This document shows, in pieces, positions 37,501-49,500 of a stretch of DNA of 64,000 nt (its first letter is position 1; the number at the start of each line of letters is the position of its first letter). Location: NCBI GenBank assembly GCA_021292165.1, contig CM037877.1:206750715-206814714 (forward strand), given 5' to 3'. Made by a program: the position numbers and the translations under genes. This stretch comes from Shinisaurus crocodilurus. Lineage: Eukaryota; Chordata; Lepidosauria; Squamata; Shinisauridae. The notes below the pieces were generated by a model that was not told the origin of the DNA, searched no databases, and saw only the letters and a program-made list of their open reading frames with translations.

Positions 37501-40034
37501 CTTTATCACTGTTACTAACACAATATGATATAAGAAACAAACCATCTTTCAGTTTACCATACAAAAACACTTTACCATTTTTCAGTATTTCACATTTAGT
37601 TGCATTAAACCTTACAACAAAACCTTGCTCTGTGAGCTGAGAAATACTTAGCAAGTTTTCAGATAAATCAGGAGCATATAAACAATTTCTTATGGTTGTA
37701 TTCAAACCTTTCAGAAACACAGTCCCATGCCCTTCACTGTTGAACACTTGCTTGTTGGCCAGATGAATAATGCCCTTTTGCCTTGTAATAGACTGGAACA
37801 ACCACTCATCTTTACAAATATGTCGAGTAGCTCCACTGTCTATTACAATATGGTCCCATTTCTTCGTTGCAGTGGACCTGGTAAACAGTGCTTTAGTTGC
37901 AGAAGAAGAAGGCGGCTTTGAAGACTGTGGTGACCCCTGCTGTTTCTTCTTATTTTTGCAGTCCTTTCGAAAATGACCGGGTTTGCCACACGCAAAACAC
38001 CGCCGCACCTTTAAGGCTGTTGCTTGCTCCTCACCCCTGCTGTTTGCTACAGGCTTCTGAGCAACCTCAGAGTTATTATTACAGTTTGTAGCAGCCCTTC
38101 TGTCAACCTCAGCCATGAGCCTTGATTGAACCAGTTCTACAGTCAATTGTGCTGCAGGCAAAGTAGCCAATTGAGCAGCTACTGACTCAAAACTGGAGTC
38201 CAGGCTGGTCAACACTATGTAGCAAAACTGCAGGTCAGGGATTTCTATGTCTCGGGACAGCAGTTCAGCTTTTAGTGAACGCAGGTGTCTTAAATGATCA
38301 GACACATCCCCACCTGGTGATAGTTCAGCCCGATAAAGTCTCTTAAAGTAAATAATAGCTGGCCCTGTTTCTCTGCGAAGGTGGATGGTCTGCAAGGCTT
38401 GCCACATCTGTTTCGCTGTTGTCTTCCCACGTATATTCACCAACTGTTGGTCAGACACCGCCAGCGTGATTAAAGCCTTTGCTTTAACGTCAGCCTCAGT
38501 CCAAACCGCCGAAACAGCCGCAGAAGGGTCATCAGTTACTGCATGCCAAACATTCTCCAGCCTGAGATAAGCCTCCATCCGATGACTCCACATTGTGAAA
38601 TTCGAGTCATCCAGCTGAGGGAAAGTGAAACCCTTTTCCCGACGTTCAGCCATACCGCTAGCAGCAATTCAGCCAAATAATTTATAGGCTGCTCTGTACT
38701 CAAAACAATATACAGCAATATAAATCAAACTGCTTCCTCTCTGGATCCTAGGACCTTTAAACTGGGCCCATAACCAATGTCAGCAGGAGGAGGGAAATAA
38801 ATTACCTCCAACGCAGCAGGTCCAGAAAGCAGAGGATAGCAATGAGTGATTATATATATACAGTTTTATTGTAGAGTAACAGAGTATATAATTGCAGTCT
38901 CCCTGTACAAAAGGAGCTTACCATACAGTAGTAGTAGCAGTTGTTTCTTATCCAAGGCACAGCAACACACAGTAGGAGGCTTGCAGCAACAGAGTAGCTA
39001 CTGCAGCAACCCAGAGCACAGCTCAGCTGTCTTAAGTAGCAGCTAATAGGTGCCCTTACCCTGTTCATAGGTGCAGGCACTTACATGCCTTCGCTGTGAG
39101 TCAAAACTTACCACGTTGTGATGTTACACGAAATACCAACAGGTTTCAGGTTATATCGGAACCCAGCTAGATTCTCCAAGTTCATAACAGAGTTTGTGCA
39201 TAACTTCCCAACAATGACATCTTATTCTCAAGCTTATATGTACAATTTTAAAGGCCAGAAATATCCTTTAGAAAAAGAAGCAAGCTTCAAGATTCAGAGA
39301 AAAGCCTGTGAAGCACAAAAACTCCCACTGCTCCTCCCTGCTTTGGGCTACTCCAAAACATGGCAAGGCCTGTACGTTTGCAGTGGCACGCGTTAGATAC
39401 CAGGAACAAGGACACTGAGAAATAAAAAGCCAAAGAATGCATATCCCATGCAAATATTCACAGAACTGTTAGCAAAGCTTGGCTAAAGCCTCCTAGAAAA
39501 TAATTATACTGTATGCCAGAGTTAAGCATCTGAGCATAAAGACCATTTAAGAGAGAATGGGAATGGGCAAGACAGCAATTTCATCCTAGCCTACTGCACC
39601 TAAATGGTTGCCTACCAGAACAAAAAGAGAAAGTGGTTCATACCAACACAGAATCTTCCTGTTCTGTAGGATGAAGGCCTTCTGTGGTCTCAGGTGGTGT
39701 TTGCTCTTCTGTGGGTTCTCCAGCAGATGAAATAGGGGCAGTCTGGCTGGGAGGATCTTCAGCAGCCTGCCTAACTTTCAGCTTGACCTGCAGAGTGTTT
39801 TTTTTAAGAGGAGGAGGAGGATGGCCCTTGGCCCAACCAAGCTTCATACGGAGGACTTGAACAAAAGTATTCTTACATCCCCCCCGCAACAAAGAAAATA
39901 AAGGTAGCCATGTTGACCATCTGTAGGCTTCACCATCAAGCAAGATTTCCCTCCTCCCCCTATTCCATCCCACCTGCTTTTTGTAACATCTTGCCTGATG
40001 AAGAGACCCGGGGATCTCGAAACCTTGCATATTT

Positions 40035-40077
<43 letters not shown>

Positions 40078-40527
40078 TCTTTTGGGTGGCCTAGTAAAGG
40101 TATTACACTTACCTTCCTTTACTGTCTTATTACTAAGGGGTGAGACTCCCATCTCTTCTCTTTAAAATACAGTTAAATACACCAAAAATTGACACCTTGA
40201 AGTTACCACCAGTATATAAAATGCTGACTTGTACAGCCACTCCTTAAAAAAAATTCTTTGGATTTTTTAGTCCATGTCCTGGACAGCAACTACGGCTCAC
40301 ACAGAGCATGCTAGCCGCCCCCAAACAGGGCCAGGGCCAGACATTTTGCTGCCTGAAGCAGAATCCAAATGCTCTTCATCTTATCCCCTTATGTGCCACC
40401 TCAAACAGGTCACTTCAAAATGCTATACATCAGGGCCACCCTGCCTCCAAGAGGGATTTTTAAAGCTTTAGGGAGCCATGAGCAAAAGATGCAATTTGCA
40501 ATGGACACCAAGGCAACTGGGAGGAAG

Positions 40528-40570
<43 letters not shown>

Positions 40571-43500
40571 GTCTGGTTACTAGCAGGGCCTGCAACAAAA
40601 CAAGGAGTATTTGCTTATGTTAATTCTCAGCCTGCACCATGTCTCTCCCTGCCCCACCACCCCTGGATTGGGAAGCATCGCTGGGCTTCCCCAATGGACC
40701 TAGAGCTTCAAAAGGCCCTCTTGCAGATGATTGCATCACCTGTGTGATAAGCAATAGATGCCCAGAACTTGGATTACAAATAGAGGACGTTTTAAGCCAA
40801 TTTAATATATATTTTATATATATAATGGAATACATCCAACATTATGAGTCAACTACAAACTCTTGAAGGGGAAACAAGCACTCTAAACAGACCTACAATT
40901 TCTCACCCATCCAACTGAGCGCAGTTCACTAATCACTAGCTGTTAACTCTTCCCCCTCACCATTGCTTGTTCCCTGGAATTCTGCCCCTCAGGACTCCCC
41001 CTACTGAGAGCCAGTGTGGCATAGTGGGGTGAGCGTGTTGGACTGGGACTCGGGAGATCCGGGTTCTAGTCCCCACTCAGCCATGAAACCCAGTCACTGA
41101 CTCTCAGCCTAACCTACCTCACAGGGTTGTTGTGAGGATAAAATGGAGAAGAGAAGGATAATGTAAGCTGCCTTCAGTTCCTTGCAGGAAAAAAGGCAGG
41201 GTGTAAATATAATAAATAATAATAATACTCAGCCTGGCTTATTTCTGGGGTCAGAGGTTATTGAAAAAATCCTGTATGGTCTCCCTCTGTTGTTGCTATA
41301 AGCATTACAAGGTAAATACTGGTTTGGGAACCCTGTGTTTGCCTCATAACATGTAGCTATGAGTTGCTAATGTAACAAGGAAGTCTCAGTCTGTAAGCAC
41401 ACTCACTTAGCTTACGATCACCATTTTCTCTTTTTCTTTGAAAGTGACCCAGTTTATCTACCCAACACGTAGATCAGGAGGATGGACCCAGGATCCGTAA
41501 CTTTCAAATGAATCCTCCAAAAACGTGCACAAAACAAATCCATTCAGAAGAAAGAAGGCACATTAGTGAAAGAGTATCACAGAGAAAGGAAATTAGTGAG
41601 ACAGGCACAAGTGAGAGAGAAGGCAGCCTGATTATACACACGCCTTAGTTAAGATCATATGACCCCATAATATAAAGAACATTTTACGGAATGCCTCAAG
41701 ATGTGCAGAATCAAGAGAGGAGCATGATAAGATCTACACAGTACAGGAAAATATATATCTGAATCCTGAACATTATGCCCACATATGCTAAAAAACAGGG
41801 GGGAGGGGGGAAGTTCTTTGCAGCACTTTCAGGGGGTGTGTGGGTTATGGTGTCATAACCCCACCCCCCTGCCAGACTGCAGCTTTTCCAGCACCTTAAA
41901 AATAAAGCATCTCCTCCCCCACAAAGATGCCAAACAAGTATTAAATGTGCAGGTGGTGCTTTTAAAAAAGATAAAGAGATGCATCACAGATTACTCAATC
42001 AGCATGTGATTCACTAATAAGTACATCTGTAATAAGCACTGCAAAGGTGGCTGGGGTGGGGTGAGGAGAGAAGAAGAGAAGCCATAATTGCCCCACAGGA
42101 GAACAAAAGATGGTTGTATGTCTTCCATTTTAAAAGCATGCCTGCATGTGCCAAAGATCGCTAGGCAGCAAAAAAACTGTTATTGTTAGACTTTTATAAA
42201 TGAAATTCACACGTTTATGCTCATATCCCAATCTTCCTAGTTATTAGCAGGCTCATCTTACACAATATACTTGTAGAACTCACTACTAAGAATATACACA
42301 TCAACAATATAGAATGGAAAAACAAACACACTTCCATCTCACCTTTCTCATCCTATGCACCCATGTCCTTCACTAAGCAAATTCTTTTCAAATTAAAAGA
42401 AATCTGGGCTGAAAATGGAACCTCCTGGAGAGTTTATTTGAAGTAAGGGAGTGGGAGGAGAAAAACCGAGGCAGAAATAGGTGTGAAAAGAGGAGAGAAA
42501 TCCTGTAGAGACTTAGGAGGAGATGTAAAAACAAAAACAGGAGGAAGCTGGAGAAGAAATACACTCAAGTGTATTGCTTTGGCAAGGCTATAGGAGGGAA
42601 CAGATAATTAGAATACCTGTGGGCTTTTAAAACAACTGGAGATTATACACAAGTATCTTGTAAAGGAAAGGATGTGGGAGAGGGAGAGTCTGCAGTTTCC
42701 ACCCTTCCTCCTTGACAGTGACAGCATGGGGGGGGGGGGGGATACTGGTGACAGCATGGGGGGGATACTGGTGGTAGCGGTAGCAGGGACATAGAAGGAG
42801 CACAGTGCATGTGGGGGCAGGAGCTTTGTTCTATATGTTAGATTTCTGAAAGATATATTTTCTCTGATTTTAATTAAGTTTCAAGGAAGCATGTTTAGGG
42901 TTGCAGCCTTACTGTCACTTCCAGTTTATGATTCAGCTATGATTTGTATGTCAAATCTGCCTTGCCTTCAAGAAACCACAGGTGTCCATTAATGGGTGGT
43001 GGGGAGAAGAGATCTGTCAGGATGGGCAGTGCTTGCCCCCTACATTGCACGAAGAGGCCATTGCTTGCACGTGTGCATGGTAGCTTTGAATTTTCACTGG
43101 TCAATGCATGAGGAATCCTGTGTGGTGAGCTAGTGGAACTGTAGCTGGGAAGATCTTCCTGGCTCATCTCTAACAGCTGCCTCTGACTTGGCCTTGAAAG
43201 CTGGAAGCAGTGGTCACTTCCCTGAAACAAGCTGCACAACTATTTGCAGGACAGCAACCATTGCTTCCAGAAAACAGTAAGCCATTTTGGAGTTTTCAAA
43301 AAAATATATTCATCTTCGTCCACTGTAACTTTGGCTTTGTAATAAACTCCAAGACATCTTGGTTGGTAAAACTGCACCAACTTAAGGGGTGGGAGAGAGA
43401 TGATGCCACTGCACCCAAGCTCACACATCTGCTGTTGATGCAATAATCAAATGGGGGGGGGGCCCTATGGCTGCAAATCAAGCCAAACATGGATCCAGGT

Positions 43501-46500
43501 CCAATGATACAGCCAGCAAAAGGTTAGACCTTTCTCTTGTTCCAGGTGTACGTTAAGCTGATGACCTCATGTAGCAAGATGAATTAGTCTTATTTTTCTA
43601 GTTTGGGTGGTTTAAAATTCTTCAGATTCTTTTAAAATTCTAATTTCTGATTTGGACCAACAGAAGGGTAATCAAAACACAAGTCAGGCAGTTGCTCTTA
43701 GGAGTAGATTCCCAGATTAAAAGAAAAACAGACGTACATTGGATCCAGTACCGGTAATTATTTTTAATTTTGTTTTTTAATTAATTACCTTCATTTTACT
43801 TAAGTTCAAGTTTAACTTCTTATTTGATAAATGACGGTAGTAATCAACCTGTTTATTTCTAGTTATTGAATTTGTATTTACCTGTTGAATTTATTTTTTT
43901 AAATCTTACTTTTAATGCTCAATGATATAGAACCCTGGAAAATCAGAGTTCTGCACTGCATAGGGAGCCTACACGAGTAGACAGGGGCAGAGCTAGCCTG
44001 CTCGGCCTTGTCCCCCCACTCCCCTTCCTTGCCTGTTCATTAAAGACGGAACTGGAATGCCTGAATAGGGCTAGAGTTGCTGCTGTGTGTGTACAATGTT
44101 TGTGTGTGTATGAATGAGAGAGAGGGGGACACACACGCACAGATACACACAGAGAGAATGAAAAAGTAGCTAAGCAATCCGTACCAGTTCAGTTTCCACA
44201 CTTCCCAAGGAAGGAATGGTCTCTTCAGTCTCAAGAGGAACAAGTGGTTCAACTGCCCATGAAGAATCAGTCAGACTGGGAAGATGTACATCCTGTTTGC
44301 TATCTGGCACCTGCAGAATGTTAAAAATAGATAGAGGAAGAAGAGTTGGTTCAAAACTAAAGCTGCAACAGGCACCCACCAGAGAGTACCAAAGCTACTT
44401 TGAAACACAGTACTATAATAAACAATGAATAAATAAATTTGGATGGCCACAGAGGGTGGCCACAGCAGGCAGACACATCACACTTGTTATGCTGCATTAT
44501 TTTCATCTCTCCCACTGTGAAAAAGCTAAAAAAGAAAAGAAAAAACACCACCACAATGAATGCAATTGAGAGCAAGTTAAGCACAGTTATGCTGCAATCC
44601 TGGGAGTAGACTCCATTTAACTCAATAGGGATTACTTATGAGTAGACATGCATAGGGTTGCACACTTAACTCTGCCTGTTTTGAATGGGACTTCAGCTGC
44701 CCTACCTTTCTACGGATTGAATTAAATTGGTTTTGATATTTTTAATTTCTTTGTTATTTTGGGTCTTTAAACACATATTATTGTCACATCAAAATTACCC
44801 ATTTTCACATTGGAAATGTCAGCTAGGTGCCACTGGCAATTTTTTACCCACAAGTCAACATAAACCTGGCATGCTTTTAGGCTTAGGGAGCCTTTATACA
44901 TTGAGCTTTGCCTATATATTCTCCTGCTACACTTTTAAAATGTCCACCCTGCCTTTCTGTAAAATACTCAAGACTGCTACATATGTCAATAGTATACTAG
45001 TATTGTTAATTGGTTACTGAAGGTAATACAGTACCGGTAAATGGATATGAATCCAAAACATGATCGGGTAACACAGATGGAAATCCATTTAAATACAGTA
45101 GACTTTTTAAAAAGTCTATGCATCAAAATCTCTCTCGATTTGGCATCTTGAACTTTTTCTTATTCCTGTGGATGTCAGTGAAGCTTGCTTCTGACTATAG
45201 CCGGAGCAGGGAAGCCTTTGCCACAGAACTATATCAAGGTCTCATGTCCACTCTTTTTGTATGCAATCACTCAAAGAAAAGTGAGGAATGCTTTTGGCGT
45301 AGACCAGGGGCGCAGAACCTCTGGCCCAGGGGCCAAGTCCTGCCCCCTTGAGGGCCTAATCTGGCCCTTTGGGGCTCCCCAGACAATCATGCCCCCTTCC
45401 CCTGGCCCCAGCCTCTTCCCCCCCCCCGCCCACTGATTGTTTGGTGGTTTCCCGGATTTTGTGCCTTTATCAATACAATGTTCAAAACAAAACAAAACTC
45501 AAACATCATCATAATGAAATTATGCAATAAAACAAGAACTATTTAGCTAGCTAAAAGAATCTAATCAACTTTAAAAGCCCGGGTAAATAATAAAAGCATT
45601 CTGAAAGGTTGAAATGCTTCTCCTGAGACTTAGTTACTGGTAGTAAGTACGCTAAGCTAAAATATGCTGCTATTTTTGGCCAGTCCCTTTTGCCTTTGGT
45701 CCCACCCACCACAGGAATGCAGCCCCAGAGAGCTTCTCTGAAATTGAATTTGGCCCTCGGGCTGAAAGAAGTTCAACACACCTGGCATAGACTCAGTTTC
45801 TCCAAATCCCTAACAGAATTTGAGCATACTAATTTCTCAACAACTGCCATCTTATTCTCATGCTTATCTCTACAATTGCAAATGCTTGAGCAGCCTTTAA
45901 AAAAGGGGGGGGGGGGGAAAGAAAGGCAATATTCAGGCAACAGCATGTGAAGCACTAATAGCTACTGCTCATCCCTGCTTTGGAGTACTCCAAAACATAG
46001 CAAGGCCTGTAAGTTTCCAGGGGCAGAAATAAAATGCCAGCACCAGAAACATGGATGAACTAAAGCCAAAGTCTAGTTTAGCAGAACTGTTAGCAAAGTT
46101 TGGCTGTAGCCCTCAGGCCAACAGTTCTATGGCTCTGAGCGAAGCCTTTGAGAATAAAGCCCTCATTTCAGAAGGAATGGGCTTAGCTTAGTAGCTCACC
46201 AGTGTCCTTGCCTAGCAAAAAGAAAAAAGTAGGTTGTTCATTCATACCAGCACAGGTTCTTCCTTTTCCATGGTAGGAAGACTTGTGGTCTCAGCTGGTG
46301 TTTGCTCTTCTGTAAGTGCTTTACCAGGGGCAGATTGGTTAGGAGGGTCTTCAGGGGCTTGGATATCTTTTAGCTGAACCCACAAGTATTTGGGGGGGGG
46401 GGCAGCAATAATGAGAAATTCTGTGTTCCCAATGGAAAGCGGGACAGCTCAATCGAGCTTCATAGAGAGGGTTTGAACAAGAGTATCCGTATATACCAAG

Positions 46501-49500
46501 AAATCTTTACCATCTTATTACTAAGGGGTAAGATACCACTCTCTTCTTTTTAAAACCAAAGATTAGCACCTTGAATTCACCAGTGTATAATATGCTAACT
46601 TGTGCCATTCTTTAAGAAATCCTCTTTGCACCCAGGAGATTGCAACAATTATTGTCCAGTCACTAATATCACCTTTTGGGGTAAGGTGTTCAAGAGGGTG
46701 GTGCCGGATCAATCCAGCTGCTTTTGGATGAAGTGGATTATCTAGATCAGTGTTCTCCAACCTTGGGTCCCCAGATGTTTTTGGCCTACAACTCCTGGCT
46801 GGGGCATACTGGGAGTTGTAGGCCAAAAACATCTGGGGACCCAAGGCTGGAGAACACTGATCTAGATCCATTCCAATCTAGGATCAGGCCTGGGTTTGGC
46901 ACCAAAACAGCCTCGGTCATCCTGATGGATGACCTCTGTTGGGAGAGAGACAGGGGGAGTGCAAACCTTTGCTTCTCCTTGAGCTCTTGGTAGCTGTTGA
47001 TACCATCACACATAGTATCTTGCTGAACTGGCTCTGTGTGTTACATGTAAGGGGTACGGTGCAGGATCTGTTTCAGAAAGTAGCAGTGAGGGGTTCTGCT
47101 AAACAGAGTGACGCTGTTAATGGATTTTTAACCTGTATTCAGGGCATCTACCCTCCCAAGGCACTTTACAACATAATGCAAATAATAATATACTAAAAAT
47201 TCAAGTTATTAAAATCACAGATTAACATTAAAAAGAGCAGCAAACGATAAACAATTATTAAAACACACCACAGAATCACTCAAATGCTGACTGAGATACT
47301 ACAAAAATGGCTTTAGGGCTCTCAAAAGGCTAAAAGAGAGGGAGTCATATGTATTTTTCCAGGCAGGGTATTGCAAGGATATGGGTCCACACAGAAAAGG
47401 CCCTCTTCCTGGGACTCACCAACCAAACTGTTCTCATTGGTGGATCAGAGAGCAGGGTCTCAGACGCCAATGTTATGAAGCAACAGTAAAAAATGCAGTG
47501 CCCTGAGTACATGCAGATTGCCTGCCCACAAACAACAACTAAAAACAGCCATCCCTGCCCACCCAGAACCAGGGCTTCTAGGTTAAAAGGTGAAAGATCC
47601 AGGTGGATTCCAGTCCCAGCACCTCTTGCCATACAGATATGGCTGGGAAAGTAACAGCCTGGGAAGGCAGTGTGAGTGGAAGAGTAGACAGTCAATCCCA
47701 CCATATCCTCCCCCAGAAAGAATGAGAGAGGACACCGCCGTTTGTACCTGCTCAATTCCTTCTTCTTCCTTTAAGGGTTTAAGATTCTCCAGAGTTACAG
47801 GTAAAGATGGGACCACTGCTAGAGTAGAGCATGACTCTCTGTGATCACCTTCAGTCTCAGAGCAAGCTGCCAGCTCAACCTACAGAGATTGTCAGGGGAA
47901 AGAGGTTAAATTTTGCACTTGGCTTTGAGGGAAGAAACAAGGATTTGATTTGATTTTTTACAGATGTACCCATCATTGCCCCCAACTTAACACAAAAGCC
48001 CTAATACTGTCTTTTCAGAAGAATGGTTTTCAGGCATCTTTGTGGCTGAAAATTTAAAGAAGTTACTGCAACCAAAAGTGTCAGTGCAGAAGATGCACAC
48101 TGACCACAATATCCAGTCAGTTGCATAAAGGCAGAGATACTGAGCCCCCCGAAACAATATTTGCCACATTTTGATACCAGTGGCAACTTCATTCTTACTA
48201 TTTTCTTGATCAGCTTGCGAAACAACCTAGAGTTCACAACCCAACAACAAACCACGTGGTTAACAACCCAAGGTTAAACCATAGTGCAGGGTTCACATAT
48301 AACGACGACAACCCACGATTCAATGACAATCCATGATTCAATGACAACCCACTCAACCCATATCCAACACGTACTCTGGGTTGTTATTGTGTGCGAACCA
48401 AGTGTGGAAACAGCCCCTTTTAGGGGTCTGCTAACCAGAGATTAATAGGGGTACTGGGCCTGTAGTTTGGTTAGCTTTCATGATAAAGAAATGCAAGCTT
48501 TGCAAGTAGAAAGACAAGAGAGGCGAGAGGAAATAGAAATGACAAGCAAGCAAGAAAATATGAAATATAAGTGAAAGGTTGTTTGAACACAAGACTGGAA
48601 GGCAAAGGTTGTTTAACCAGAGAGTTGCAAAAGTACTGAAGTAGCTAAATTGTAAATAAAACTTGCTTTTCACTCTTTGAATCCTACTGCCGCTTTGAGG
48701 TTCCGCATCTGTATTTTTCCATGGTAAAAGTACCATTTGCCATATGATATATATATAGTTAGAGCTTTGCATGAGGACAGAGACTCCTATTCAAGCAACA
48801 CACTTCTGAATTGCTTTGAGACTCTCCCCAGCTATAGCTGTAGAGCTTTCAATAAAGTCTGAGAGTTTTGTACTCCTAATTTGGATGGAAGTCTCATTTC
48901 TTTTGACACAAGCCAGTGATAAAATACTATTTTCTTCTGAGTTTCATAGAAGGTTTCTTGAAGGCCAAGGAAAATTGGTCTCTTTTCTTTTCAGAAAGAA
49001 TAACTATATTTTGAAAGAGGTGAGAAATACCTCCGTATCGAGGACCTAGTCTGTTTATGGCTGGTTTGTCAATGCTAAGCTGTGCTATGGCCTTGCAAGT
49101 CTGGAGAATGGTAAGACAGTCAGCCCTCAGTTCCCCTTATCCTCATAAAAACACTTCTTCTATTATCTATGTGGCCTCTTCTAATGAGCCATTCTTGATT
49201 CAGCAAATTAATGCCAAATTACACCATAGCTTTTCCCAAACTCTCACCCCTTTGAAATCACAACCCACCTTCTCACTCTTTCTCTTTTGCTCAGCTTTCA
49301 GCCAACATCCATCTTTTGATACATTACAAATGCCTCCTCTTCAGTTTCCCTCTCAAAAATTGATGACAAGGAGGAACTCTCCGAGCCTCGCTCTAATTGA
49401 CTTCTCCATTCTCATTAGATCAAAAAGAAATTGGGGGGGGGGGGGGAAGCAGTCCTTGAGTCAGCTCCTACACATACCAGGGGCCTGGTCATGTTGCTTT

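Larger units (their letters stand above)
34317..39141 (-). mobile_element. Ty1/copia LTR retrotransposon, nearly complete, frameshifted
   Basis: Two LTRs (34317-34679, 38778-39141) start TGTTGG and end CTGACA on the - strand and are flanked by the 5 bp target duplication GGTTT (34312-34316 and 39142-39146). Internal order is gag, CCHC zinc knuckle, protease DSGATRH, integrase, reverse transcriptase and RNase H, the copia order. The LTRs differ by four substitutions and one indel (about 1 percent), so the insertion is fairly recent. At least three frame breaks (about 37035, 36903 and 35175) argue the copy is not autonomous, though the first lies in a homopolymer. It sits in the intron between the 39.7 and 33.7 kb exons in sense with the host gene. 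Confidence 0.93.
39165..40250. repeat. Segmental duplication copy A
   Basis: Shares with 45793-46612 the blocks TTCTCCAAG...CAACAATGACATCTTATTCTC, CTCCAAAACATGGCAAGGCCT, the exon, and GTCTTATTACTAAGGGGTGAG to the TATATAAAATGCTGACTTG end. It carries a (TG)n run of its own at 40037-40076. Confidence 0.8.

Noticed and set aside
40478..40747. Frames rich in CVCVCV or HTHTHT
   Set aside because: Translations of TG/AC microsatellites.
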